64,000 bases of DNA. It comes from Sistotremastrum niveocremeum HHB9708 (taxonomy: Eukaryota; Basidiomycota; Agaricomycetes; Sistotremastrales; Sistotremastraceae). The DNA is taken from NCBI GenBank assembly GCA_001630475.1, contig KV419431.1, positions 280,133-344,132 of the forward strand. Reading direction: 5' to 3'. The position numbers and the translations under genes are program-made. Within the stretch, counting starts at the first letter, position 1, and every line of letters starts with the position of its first letter. The notes under the pieces are model-generated. The model saw nothing but the letters and a program-made list of their open reading frames with translations. It did not search any database and had not been told where the DNA came from. Shown one piece after another: positions 20,639 to 33,003 of this stretch.

Positions 20639-22902
20639 ATGGCACCTCCCACCTTCCCAATCAAAGGTATTCAAGAAGACCTGGGCCCTCTACCTGGACA
20701 GACTCCATTGCGACAAGAGATCGACGCTTGGTCCTCTGATCCTAAGAACCAAGTACAAGTGGCTCTCTTCATGCTCGCGCTTGAAGCGTTTCAGAAGATT
20801 CCGTATCACGACAGACTCTCGTATTTCCAGATTGCGGGTGCGCTATGCATATCTTCATATAGAGGTAATACTGATTTATTTCAGGTATCCATGGACTTCC
20901 TCTTGTGCCTTGGGATGAGGACACGACGACGCAAACTCCGGGAACGACGCTCGGATATTGCACTCACGGCAGTATTCTCTTTCCAGCATGGCATAGACCA
21001 TATGTCGCCCTATTCGAGGTAAGCTCTTCTTGGACCGCTTCTTACTTATGGCTGACCCTGCAGTAGCAACGTCTGTATGAAATCATGATCGAAGTGATCA
21101 TACCGCGTTTCCCGCCTGCCACCCACGCGGCTCTCGTGGCTCAAGCCAAAGCCTGGCGTCTTCCATATTGGGATTGGGCGGCTAAAAAGGTCGATCCCAA
21201 TGATCCTTCCGCTCCTCCGAATTACAACCTCCCGCAACTCGTCACTCAACCGGGAGGCCGTATTTTTGGCCCTGAGGGTATTGAAATTGAGTTTCCGAAC
21301 CCGCTGAATACATTCGTCGCCGACGAGCCTATGGGCGAATATGGGATTGTCGATATAGGCAACGCTCCGGTGAGTGTAACTGCAGTCTCGAGTGTGTTGT
21401 TGCCGCTGACGGAGGTGTTGCATTTAGTATAGTATCTGTCGTGCGACAAGCAGATATCCTCCGCCCATCAATCAAGCTGGTGCGAAAGAGGCGTGGACTT
21501 ATGGCGTTCAGAAGAACGATCAAGTCAGAGACGCTCTGCGCGGCCACCAGTGGTATGAAGGTGAAAAGTACACGGATACGTTGGGAGAAGCTGTCTATCG
21601 CCTCTTCTCGCAAGACTATTTCTCCAGCTACGACGCCTTCTCGTCCACTCGATACGCCCATGGCATGCCGCCCCCCGATTATCTTTCTCTCGAAGATATT
21701 CACAAGTACGCGGAGCCGCCTCTATGAGGTCCATTTGTTGACGTAATCATTCCCTTTAGCAATATTCATAACTGGACTGGCGGACCTGGCTTGACTCCCA
21801 CCGATGACGGTGGTCACATGGGTGAGATAGGCGTAGCGGCGTTTGATCCTATCTTCTGGCTTCATCACTGGTTAGTCATTCGTGGTAGTCTACCCCGATT
21901 CACACTCATACTGCCCTCCAGCAACGTCGATCGTCAGTTCGCTATTTGGCAAGCTCTTAACGACGAAGCGTGGTTCTCCGAACCATCTCAACAGCTGTCC
22001 GACCTCGGTGGAAACTGGTCCACCAAACCGAAGACCATCGTTACTCCCGCCACGGCTTTAGCTCCATTCCATTCCGACACCAAGGCCACCTATTATGACT
22101 CCAACACCGTCCGTGAGTGGAGAGCGTTTGGATATTCGTACCCGGAGTTGCAGCCGTGGCTTCCGAAATACTTCCACGACGGGGTGTTCGTCAAAGCCGC
22201 TTATCTCAAAGACATCAGTGAACAAGTCAACGCGTTGTACAATGTCACGCGCACTGATATCCTGCGCTTGCACGACGCTATTGGTGCCGCCGACAAGGCG
22301 GTTGAGGAAGAAGACTGGATTGTGAATGTCCAATATGAAAGGTAATACACGTTTCCTGAGTCGATTCTCCTTCTCACATATCTCCCAGATTCGCACTTGA
22401 CGGCGCATCCTTTACCGTCCACATCTTCATCGGCAAGAACAAGGTCGGCCAGGTGTATAACTTTTGCGCCCCTGGAGGCACTGTTGGCGGATCGGGCGGA
22501 TGTGTCAATTGTCAAGCTCAACAAGAAGCAAGCGCTTTCTCTACCGGTCAAGTTCATATCACGAGTGCTCTGCTCCGAGACGTCAAAAGTAGCACCTCGA
22601 AGTTGTCTCAGTTCCAGGCCGAACATATTGCAGCTTATTTGGCGGAAGGTTTATCCTGGAAAGTCACAAACGTGCGTCAATCTTACCATTGTTATGTACC
22701 GGGGGATCCTGAACATCATGTCGTTCAGAACCGTGGGAGAGAGGTACCGCTCGAAGCCCTTCCGTCTCTCAGGGTTTCCGTGGCCAAAGGGAAAGGAATT
22801 CATTACACAAACAACACCATCCTTTCCAGGTACCATGAGTACGAGGTTTTACCCGAGATAACAGACGGACGTCTGGGAGGCTTGGCTCGTGGTGATTTTT
22901 GA
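20639..22902 (+). CDS. Tyrosinase (polyphenol oxidase) 1
   Basis: Type-3 copper enzyme that hydroxylates monophenols and oxidises diphenols to quinones (melanin and browning). Eight exons keep frame: 20639-20837, 20885-21018, 21067-21369, 21428-21705, 21760-21870, 21922-22341, 22389-22671 and 22729-22902, about 633 residues. CuA histidines are in IHGLP, the thioether motif YCTH and AWHRPY; CuB histidines are in EDIHN-NIHNW and IFWLHHCNVDR. The core ends NVQYER, followed by a C-terminal shielding domain with the CVNC motif that ends [14 protein letters not shown]. No signal peptide is seen, as in mushroom latent tyrosinases. Introns fall inside the copper motifs at the same sites as in the other three copies. 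It is most like tyrosinase 3 ([15 protein letters not shown]). Confidence 0.95.
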
Positions 22903-24154
22903 GGACGATGCTTCAAGTTTTAGCCACAGATATACCAGAATGGATCACTTTGCTATGCGACATGTTGCTTTATATTTCTGATGTATAATCCCTGGAAGTT
23001 TGTTGTTACGCGGCTGGCCTTTTTTTCCCGCGATTTTTTGATATCTGCTCTGGAGATACGCAGCGGTCGAATTCACGAATGAAGTTCTGCAATGAATGCC
23101 GCGGCGATGGGTCCTGTTTCGAAGTCCGATCGGCCCTCATTTTGCACCACGGCCTGTAGCTACTGAAAGGCTGGTTTGCGTCGCTTCGAATTCTTGCTCC
23201 TAGCCCTGATTTCTTCACTGGCTGGGTTCTCATGCGCACCGTGCCCAGAATGACCCGCCCAGTCCGGAGGTGTTACCGCTCTCCAGGAATCAGGATCACC
23301 TGACGGACAATCGAACTACACGAGACGAAAGCTCTTTACTTTTAAGGGCCTTTGCTTTGATATCTTCCAGTTTACGTATTGGGTAAGTATTTATCTGTGC
23401 GGGCACGTTTACGGAGAAGTTGACAAGCAACGACTCAGAGACGAATGTCCGGTCAAGGGGCAAGGCACCTGCTTCCTAGCAAGGGCACGTAGCTTGCCAA
23501 GGATTGCGGAACCGTAGAATGACCGATGATCTATGCCGATCCTCCTGCGCCAATTACGCTCTCGGCAGTCATCTAGTCGTAATGGATCACCTCGTTTTCG
23601 AAACTGCCTGAATGACGCTGAGCGATCTAGAGGCCCTTCGATGGCGATGTCTTCAAAGGATATTGGTGCAGCTTCTAGAGCTGCGTTATTATCAATTGAC
23701 GCCTTCCCCATATTCCACATCAAGTACTCGTGGATTTGCGAGCCGTGGCACGTGATGAGTAGAGCGGCCACATCCTACGAATTCTACAATTGTGCCGTTC
23801 GACATATAGCGCCTTAGCACACCTCTCTCGTTTGTTCCAGAAGCTCTCCACACATTCAATCGTGCCTATCATTTTGGATCGTCTATGACACTATTGGCAT
23901 GCACGGCCTTCTGTTACGTTTCTCTTCTTCTGTGTATCGAGACAAAAGACGAACATGGGGACTAGTGTTCAACAGAGTCGCAAATTGTGCTTTCCCGAGC
24001 GGCAATCATCAATCTTCGGTCCCCTGTCTGCTGGATCATTGGCATGCAGGGGGGCCCGTGAGACCGGTACGTATTCCGTATTGAGGATAAAACGAGACTT
24101 GATTGACGATCATTCAACAGCAACCCCGCTGCTGAACTCGCTTTTGCTTTCGAA
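22903..24154. other. Spacer between tyrosinases 1 and 2
   Basis: About 1.25 kb without a recognisable gene. Confidence 0.45.
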
Positions 24155-26420
24155 ATGATTAGCCAAACCTACCCCATCACTGGTATTAAAGAGGGCCTCG
24201 GCCCCGCTCCCGGACAGACCCCTCTTCGTCAAGAGATCAGTGCATGGTCCGAGAATCCGGAGAATGTTCAACAAGTCAATCTTTTCTTGTTGGCTTTGCG
24301 ACATTTTCAAGACAACGACGAGATACCGTTCACTGCGAAGCTGTCTTATTTCCAGATCGCCGGTATGTCTGCTCCTCGTATAACATCGAAAGCGCTAACT
24401 TTTTCAAGGTATCCATGGCTTCCCTCTCAAGCCATGGGACGAAAATACCGAGTCAAAAGTACCCGATCTTCAGGACGGTTATTGTACGCACAACAGTGTC
24501 CTATTCCCGACGTGGCATCGTCCCTATTTGATGCTTTTTGAGGTGCGCATTCGGTCTCGAGAATATCACCAATAATTGACCTGATAGTAGCAAAGAATAT
24601 ATGAGATTATGCTCGAGATCATCGCCAAATTCCCGGAGCAGCAACGTGCCACTCTGCTCAAGCACGCCAATGCCTGGCGTTTTCCTTATTGGGACTGGGC
24701 TGTTGAAGGAGCCAAAGTTCCCGCTATTGTCAGCGATGCCAAGCGGACGGTCCTATTGCCTTCCGGATTAACTGCCGAAATCGACAACCCACTTCTTACA
24801 TTCAGGACTCCAGAACCGATGGGCAAGTATGGCATCACGCGCATTCACGAAGACCAGACCCACGATGCTGTCGATGCTCCCGTCAGTATCACTTTCATTA
24901 AGTCTGCTCTGGCTAATATGTTTGCTTAGTACGATCAAGCTCGAGCGACGAGCAGGTATCCACCTGTTGGGTATGCTGAGCCCCAAGATCTTGAAGCCTG
25001 GGTGAAGGGTGTTCAGAAAGACGACATTGTCGCCGACGCCCTGGCCGAGGCCAAATGGTACAAAATTGATCCCACCGTTCATCCGGGTCGTACAGGAATT
25101 CGTGATGCAGTGCATCGGCTTCTTTCCGATAATTACTTTACCACTTACCGGGGTTTCGCTACCACAGCTAAAGGGCAGTCCGACCCTAAGGCTTATCTTT
25201 CTCTCGAATTTGTCCACAAGTGAGTCATGAGCCTTTCGAACGGATCCCTGTAAGCTCAACGACCTACAGCAATATCCACAATTGGGTTGGTGGCGGCGGA
25301 GAACAAGGTTCTCCTTACGGGCACGGTCACATGACTGAGGTACCCGTGGCGGCTCTCGATCCTATTTTCTGGTTACATCATTGGTGAGATGTTTCGTTTG
25401 CTCCGATTGCTTTGCACAATTGACATATAGATTATTAGCAACGTCGATCGTCAGTTTGCTATCTGGCAAGCGTTAAACCCCAATCTGTGGTTCGACAAGC
25501 CGGAGGATCAACTCCCCGACAAAGAAGGTAACTGGTCTACTCCGGGAGGAACGGTGGTCACGCCCAAAACGCCTCTGGCCCCATTCCATAAGGACAAGAA
25601 TGGCACTGTTTGGAACTCAGATGAGGTTCGCTATCTCAAGGACTTGGGTTATTCGTACCCGGAACTACAGCCCTGGCTTCCCAAGTATTTTGTCGGCGGC
25701 GTCTTCCAAGAAGAGCTCTACATTGCTGATATAAAAGCCCAAGTCAATCGCTTGTACAGCTCTACTCGCACCGCCTTTCTTGCTGCGAGTCCCGATACGG
25801 AAGAGGTCAAAGAACAAGATTATATCGTCAATGTCGAGTATGAAAGGTGAAGTGCTTCGCTTTCCGGATATCAGTTTTGTAAACTCGTCTGACAACATGG
25901 GGGGTATCATCAGATTTGCGCTGGGTGGTGAACCATTCGTGATCCATATCTATGTCGGGCAAAACAAAGTTGGCCAGATCTATAATTTTGTTGCACCACC
26001 TCGGTCTACCGGCTGCGCCAACTGTGAAGTTCAACAGGGTGCTCGCTCTCTCGCAGTGGGTCAGGTCCCTATCACTGGCGCGCTCTACCGCGATGCCACC
26101 AATGATCGCATCGCGGAATTGCAGGGTCTGGGCAAAACTCCCATCACGCATTACCTGACCAATGTCAGTCTGCTGACCTGGAAGGTTGTCACGGTATGTG
26201 CTTCAAACTTCTTCAGAAGACTCCCAATCAATGCGATGTTCTTTTCTAGTTGGATGGACAAGAAGTCGCGCCCGAAAAGTTACCTTCTCTCAAGATTCAT
26301 GTGGCCGGAGGGAAGGCCAAACATTTCGCAAATTTCCGCTCTTCGTCGGAGTACAACGAGTATGAGATCTTGTATGACATCACTCATGGCCGGGTTGGAG
26401 GTCTCAATAGACCTGCTTAG
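24155..26420 (+). CDS. Tyrosinase (polyphenol oxidase) 2
   Basis: Same fold and intron layout as tyrosinase 1. It starts [20 protein letters not shown]. Cu[26 protein letters not shown]; Cu[46 protein letters not shown]. All six copper histidines and the thioether cysteine are present. The core ends NVEYER, then a shielding domain with CANC and a normal C-terminus ([15 protein letters not shown]). It is most like tyrosinase 4: both have GPAPGQTP near the start, a GVQ(K/L)(D/N)D motif and a region around PxIVxxA in place of the KKxDPNDP stretch of copies 1 and 3. The TAG at 26418-26420 is followed directly by TGA. Confidence 0.95.
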
Positions 26421-27607
26421 TGAACGCTGTCAGATGCCTGTATCGTGGTTGTCAAGTCGTTGGGTTCATTGTTCTGTCAGTGGTTGAGAATAATACATTT
26501 TGTCTGTCAATGTCGTTGAAATGATCATGTCCAACTCTTTCGATAAGTATCCGCTTGCCGCTCAAGTTTCTCTATGGGACGCTGGCTAAATTCTCAGCGT
26601 CCCACTTGAAGCTTGAAGACCGAAAAAATTTCTGTGACGGCGCGACGTGACAAACGCGTCGCTCGTACCGGTGAGAGCTCTGGTGAGGTGGTTTATATAA
26701 TCCATCGTGCTCGTTGCGACAAGCATCGCGGCTTCCTCGAGCATCAAGCGCAAATCTGCGGCAGGTTGTCATTGTGTGGCATCAACTATATCCCCTGAGT
26801 CTTTTCATACCGGATTGAGATTGCAATGTGCTCCAACTTGTCAATTTCTGGCCGCTCCTCCGAGGCTACAAGACGGTACACTAATGAAAGTAGTTGATGC
26901 AGAACTCAGACTGATGAGTGCTCTACTTGTAAGACCTTCACTGATATTCTGGTTGCCAACAATCTCATGCCTCATCAGCATTTTTCTAACACGTCGAAGT
27001 CATTCATCTCGACAAGGAACGACTATTCGCTTCGGAAACAAGTGCGTCCCCCCTGAGGACTTTTACATCTAACGAGGAACTCATTCATCTTAAGCTCGGA
27101 GCGCCTCGTTAATCTTGGATATCATTGCCGTCTGAATCCCGTGGAGGTACATCTTTCGCTCTTCCGCAGGTACCCTCCTGAGCAGCCAAGCCTCTCGAAC
27201 GCGGCCCCCAGCCGGTCTCGTCGAACAAGCCAGTCGATATCTTGGTGCCGCCAATAATCGCATGGCGGGGGTTGCTAATGGATGACAAAGAAAGCGAAGT
27301 TGACTGGCTTTCCCAACCTGAAGGAAGAAGGAGGAGTTCGAGAAACCCGCCGATTGGTCATGTTCAAGTCTGGGAATGGATAGATCCGTTGGACTGTGTG
27401 TGATACATCGAGGTGATTGAGTGATATTCGTTGCCGATGCAGGGTTCGATGAGCACATCGGCCTCTTGAAATTTGGCCGGCCCCTCGAGCAATTCCCATG
27501 GTCGGGCGCTCGGGGTCGTATGTGCCAGTTTCATCGAGGCTTCCATCCCATACCCTCCGGAGAGTATTGTTGAACTATCAGCCCCTATCTGCGCAGTTCA
27601 GCATGTG
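26421..27607. other. Spacer between tyrosinases 2 and 3
   Basis: On the minus strand, about 27090-27570 reads as open frames (ADVLIEPCIGNEYHS and others) that look somewhat protein-like, but no family or exon set could be fixed. Possibly a gene relic. Confidence 0.3.
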
Positions 27608-27613
27608 TATAAG
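27608..27613 (+). promoter_or_regulatory. TATA box of tyrosinase 3
   Basis: TATAAG, 62 bp before the ATG, at a similar distance to the boxes of tyrosinases 1 and 4. Confidence 0.4.
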
Positions 27614-27674
27614 ACATCCAAGATGCTGCTGCTGGTTCTCTGCCGTCTTCGAATCGTCAGCTCTCATTTGAAGC

Positions 27675-29941
27675 ATGGCTCCTCAAACTTTCGCGATTAC
27701 TGGTATCAAGGCTGGCTGGGGACCATTGCCTGGTCAGATCCCTCTTCGTCAAGAGATCGATTCTTGGGCTGCCAATCCGGACAATGCCTTTCAAGTTGAT
27801 CTCTTTCTGCAAGCCTTGGCAATCTTCCAGCAGATGCCAGCAGAGGAGAAGACTTCCTACATCAAAGTTGCCAGTGAGTGGTTCTCGGTCACTGTTAAGG
27901 GCGTTCGAACAAAACTGACAATCGTCAGGCATCCATGGATTGACCTCTGATCCATGGGACGAGGAAGAGAAGACTGAAAATCCCGATGCTAAGCTAGGGT
28001 ATTGCACACACAATAATCAGTTATTCCCAACGTGGCACCGCCCCTATCTCATTCTCTTCGAGGTAAGATGCCCGCGCTCATCAGGCTCAGTATTAGACAG
28101 ACAATTAATGATCAATTTAGCAACTCATTCATCAAATCATGATCACACAAGTCATCCCGCCATATCCAAGTCCATCGCATCGTGCCAAATTGGAAGCCGA
28201 AGCAAAAGCATGGCGCTTGCCTTACTGGGATTGGGCTGCTAAGAAGATCGATCCCAATGACCCCGATGCGCCGCCCAACTACAATGTGCCTGAGATCTTG
28301 CGCCAACCAGAGTGGACCGTGTCGACACCGAGTGGGGTCTCGAAGAAAATCCCGAATCCACTTTATGCCTTCATCACATCAGAGTCTATGGGGACATTTG
28401 GCATTCCGGATGTGGAGGACTCTCCGGTACGATTATTGGGTTGTCTATTACCGCGTACTGACCGAATATCTAGTTTTCTATCTCTCATTCGACCAGTCGA
28501 CATCCACCGAAATACTCGGATTCCACAGCCTCAGTGTGGGTCAATGGATATCAAGATAACGATAAAATTAGGGACGGACTTCGAGGCGCTGATTGGTTCC
28601 CGACGAATGACCCAAGTTCTCCGTGGCAACAGGATTCTCTCGGCGAGGCCGTATATCGATTATTCTCTGAGGGTTATTTCTCAAGCTATGACGCCTTCGC
28701 CACCACCGGATATCATGCCCCACAGAAAGAAACAGAATATCTGTCACTTGAAGGGATCCACAAGTACGTTGATTCACTTGTACCATCGAGCTGTGATGTG
28801 CTCATGATATGTGCAGTAATATTCACATCTGGTGCGGTGGAGGGAATCCGCCCGAGGATGTTCTCCCAGACAGGCCGATCCCTGAGCCGGTGGATGGTGC
28901 AGGCCACATGAGTCGACCAGAGACGTCGGCCTTGGACCCCATCCTATATATGCATCATTGGTAATAGATTATCCAATATTTTGTTTGCTCAGCTCACCTC
29001 CTTCAACAGCAATGTTGACCGCCTATTTGCTATCTGGCAGACCCTCAACCCCGACGCATGGTTTCGTAAACAGCATCTCATCATTGCTGGGCAAGAGCCT
29101 GTCACATCTCGTACACCTCTAGCGCCCTTCCATACCGATACGAAAGGGACGTACTTCAGTTCGGATCTGGCTCGCGATTGGACTCAATATGGATACACGT
29201 ACCCTGAACTCCAACATTGGTTGCCTAAGTACATTGTCGACGGAAAATTCAATCGCGAGCTCTATGTCCAAGACGTTACCGACCAGATCACATCCCTATA
29301 TCAACCGACGTACATCCTCTCTCGTCCTTCGTTCGCTACTGGAACTTCAAGCGAAGAAAATGACTACGTGGTAAACGTCGAGTATGAAAGGTAGGATCTC
29401 AGCTGATATTTCAACGCTGCACGCTGACGTATACACAGGTTCGCTCTGGGCGGAGAGCCATTCACAGTTCATATCTATATCGGCAAGACCAAAGTCGGTC
29501 AAGTGTACAACTTCTCTTCATCACTCCGAAGCATCAATGGATCGATTGCATGTGCAAATTGTCAGGAACAACAACTGTCTGGTGCTATTTCGACTGGGCA
29601 AGTCCCCATCACGGCCCCGTTGTTGCATATTGCCAAACAGAGCCCCGCTCGCTTATCTACTCTTGAACGCGACCATGTAAAGAAATTCTTGCTGGAGGAT
29701 GGATCTTTGAGTTGGAAAGTGACCAAGGTGAGAGCATTCAGCCGTCAGGATTTCGATCAGAATGTGACGCTCCTTTCATCAGTTAAGTGGAGAAGTGGTA
29801 CCCCTCAAAGACATACCTTCGCTGAAGGTATCGGTTGCCGGTGGAAAAGCTCTCCATCATGCTCATCCGTCGCGGGAGACCACAGAAGGCGATGCCAGAA
29901 AGGCACGGCTTTCATTTTTCCATAGTCATGTCACTTTGTAG
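27675..29941 (+). CDS. Tyrosinase (polyphenol oxidase) 3, altered C-terminus
   Basis: Same exon plan as its neighbours, and closest to tyrosinase 1 (MAPQTFAITGIK; KKIDPNDPDAPPNYN). Cu[23 protein letters not shown]; CuB: EGIHN-NIHIWCGGG and DPILYMHHC|NVDRLFAIWQ. All copper histidines remain, but the usual IFWLHH is ILYMHH, SYFQIAG is SYIKVAS, and an extra cysteine appears in IWCGGG. After the last intron (exon from 29783) the text follows the family through PSLKVSVAGGKALHHAHPS, then diverges (GDARKARLSFFHSHVTL) and stops. The family ending, an EVLPEITxGRxGGL-like stretch, is missing and was not found in another frame nearby. The gene is probably expressed as a protein, but its shielding domain may be weakened. 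Confidence 0.9.
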
Positions 29942-32900
29942 TCGAGGAAACGGGATTTGGCACCGTGACGGCGCTGTCGAATGAGTCGGAATGACTGCTA
30001 GTTTGTCGGGAAAAATAATGTTCATATCGGATTGGTCGAGTTTCTACAGCTCTCCTAGCGTATGGCGTCGTTCGTTTCCCTTTGCTATCTGGGCAGCCCA
30101 AGTTATATTACTTGCGGCCCTATGCTGCTAAATGAAAATTTTCGCGTCACGACGTGTTCAAAGCCTGAGAAGAACTGGCAGCTGACCGCCGATATCTCCG
30201 ATTTTTTTCTTGCATTTCCGTCACGGTCCGAGTCGTCCTCGTCCCAGTCGCCCTGCAGCCCTGCACTTTGCGCTCTCGAATCCAGATCAGGATGCCGGTT
30301 CATAATTCTATTCGAATCCAAAGCTCTCATATGGTCGAGAACTTTTGCTCGGCCTCTCCAGGACCCCATTTCTCACTGCCCAAGCTCGGAAAACCACGAG
30401 GGTGTAGACGGTATGTATCAGTGCCTGGACGACCGAGAATCAGTCACCTGATGGTAATCCAGAGATTCGGAACATTCTCAAGCTTTCTGTCCGAATTATG
30501 CAATATCCTTGCAGTGGAAAGAACTTTCCATTCTGTCAAATTACCGACTTTCCAAATTTTCTTCTCAAAGTTTCTCAATATTGTCTCCTGTACAACTTGG
30601 CAACAGGATTGTGCTACTGCTTATGCCACTCTGCTTTGAAGAGGTTGTGAGCTGATTTTGCGCGACATCCGTAGTCACCTTGTTCGCTTCCCGCACTCTT
30701 CTCAGCGTAGACGCCTCAAATGCTTCTAGTCAAGTCCACTCCTTGGTTTTATGGATAACGCAAGTCTCCACTCTATACAATCATCAAGTTCGTCGGTTCC
30801 CTCACACGGCTTCATCCAATATCTGTATTGTGGCGCCTGATTCTCAACTTTCTAGGAGGTTTGCGCCACACAGAACGCGAAATTCGCCCCTAAATTCCAA
30901 CTCTATCTACTCAAATCCCGTCCCTGTTTACGAGTTCCTGTTCTCCATGGCTCCCGGATCTTGAAAGAAGATGGCAGCCCTCCTCACCATTGGGATTCGT
31001 GGCCGATACGCTTAAACGATCTCTACATCTCTCAAACATACGAGAGCTTTTAACGCGGTATATGTTATCATCTAAGACTATATTGGCTGCTCACTCGGAC
31101 CTGCTCCCTTTCTGTCGACTATCAAAACTTCTGCTGTTGCATTAAATTGACTAAAGTCTCCGCGAATAATCATCTGTTTCAGGCTGAGTCTTGAGCCTGA
31201 GAAGCCATCGCATGTGCTTAACAAGACCGCCTCTTTAGGGGTCTCGTTTCCGAACCAGTGCCTGCAGGCTTCAATCGACACTGAGCTTGCCTGCTTCTTG
31301 GACGCTCTCGAGCGTTTACCTTTATTGATCCTATCAGTTGGCTCAGTCCCTGCAGGCTTTACATCCCTCTTCGCGGCTTCTCACGGGATTTGGCTTAATC
31401 GACTGTTTCAAATCGAGGTCAGATCTGTGTAGCTTTCGAACTCGTCAGGACCATGCTCTCCTGTTCGAAGAGCATCTTAGTACTGCATCCGGATTAATGC
31501 GAGTTCGCATTAATACAGGCCATGAACACACATATTGCACCTGTAACAACAATATATTGACGTTTAGCTTGAGCGTGATTTAACTCTTGATTCTCGGGCC
31601 ATCGCCATATCGGAGTCAGAGTCATGATTGCATCCGGTGCAGCCTCACCGCTCACCAGTCACAAGTCACTAGGCATGCTCTCGAGCGACGACAATCTCAC
31701 AACCTGACCGTACATCACTTGCAACCTCCAAGATGGTTCCACCCACGTTGATCGCTCCGGTCTTTCAAGTGGGCCCGCTATAGGATCCCATACCCTCAGC
31801 TCACTGTGCCCCTGTGCCTGCGTCTCGTGTTGTCAATGCTCGAAAGCTCCTTTGCACGGGAAGCCAAGACGTACCTGTTCCTTGTTCTCCAAGCACAAGT
31901 GAATTCATAGGCGCGCCATTCCGGACACTCTTGAGAACGGGGGTTGCGGCCTGGGTGGAACTGGGGATTCTGTTGCCGTTGCACCGACGGACGAAGCTTT
32001 GCATACTCACTAGTCGACGACGTCACTTTGAAAGTGAGTGAATGCATTCCGCGGATTCGAGCCTCCTATAGACTATCATTTTCAGTTCAATGGCCCATCT
32101 TCGGATTGGTGGACTTACACTTCACCGAGTCTACCGTGGCTTCTGGGTCTTCATAGCCAGTCTTTCAGAGCACCAAGTCGCATCTCTCAAAAGTCACGAG
32201 TCGCATCCACTTCCCCTATCACGACGCTGCTTTACGTTGTGGATGATTCTTCGATCGTATCACTGCACACGTTTTACTCCAATTTCGACCAGCGTACTTG
32301 GCCGTCATTGAATCATTTGTACACGGCAGAACTAGGTACAGGAAGCCGTCTCAATCAACGCTCCTTTCGTTCTGAGGTGTGTTCTCGTCGATGTCAGTAG
32401 TGCCGAACAACTCAGCCCCATGACAAGTTATACGGCTTCGACGAGCAATGTTCCGGTGCGGCATCACTCCATTCACACACAACGTCCTGCGATGGATTTC
32501 ATCAGCAGCTGAGATGCGTAGCTTCTGTTATGACCATATCCCGTATTGATTCAGTAACCTACGGTGGTGGGTTTCTGATCTGCCTGAATCTTCAGTTTCT
32601 ATTTAGCTGACTGAAATACTCACCCGGACTTCGCAGCTAGTAACTTGTGATCTACGAGGAAACGTGCGGCGCCGTTTACAAGTTTGGCCACCCCTGATGG
32701 TCTGGTCCCCAGTCCTGCTATGCAGTCGGATTCACCCAGATTGAGAACATGACACTGCCGTTCCGAATGATTAAGATCTTGCGCCCGAGATTCAAAATCG
32801 AAGGCTGTCATGCGATGCGTGAGTAATGCGACAATTGCCGGCATTCCTTAATTTTACAGAACAAGCGCTGAAAATGATCAGGTCGATTTGTTGCGTGAAC

Positions 32901-32945
32901 TCATGAGGATGGATGCAAATTGGCGGAAATAATCCCTTTGATTGG
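29942..32945. other. Long gene-free stretch between tyrosinases 3 and 4
   Basis: About 3 kb, more than twice the spacing of the other tyrosinase pairs. Many short frames on both strands, none recognised. It may contain a decayed insertion, but no terminal repeats were seen. Confidence 0.4.
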
Positions 32946-32952
32946 TATATAA
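32946..32952 (+). promoter_or_regulatory. TATA box of tyrosinase 4
   Basis: TATATAA, 52 bp before the ATG, just after a CCAAT-type sequence on the other strand (ATTGG, 32941-32945). Confidence 0.5.
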
Positions 32953-33003
32953 CGATGGCACCATCTCTTCACTCAGTCAGATCACTCGCCACCTTTCACA
33001 AAC

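Noticed and set aside
27090-27570. Minus-strand protein-like frames (ADVLIEPCIGN...)
   Set aside because: Could not be assigned to a family, and the opposite strand is equally open.
20380-31365. Shared short phrase CTGCAGGCTTTACATC at about 20374 and 31352
   Set aside because: Sixteen bases with no wider similarity; probably coincidence or a tiny relic.
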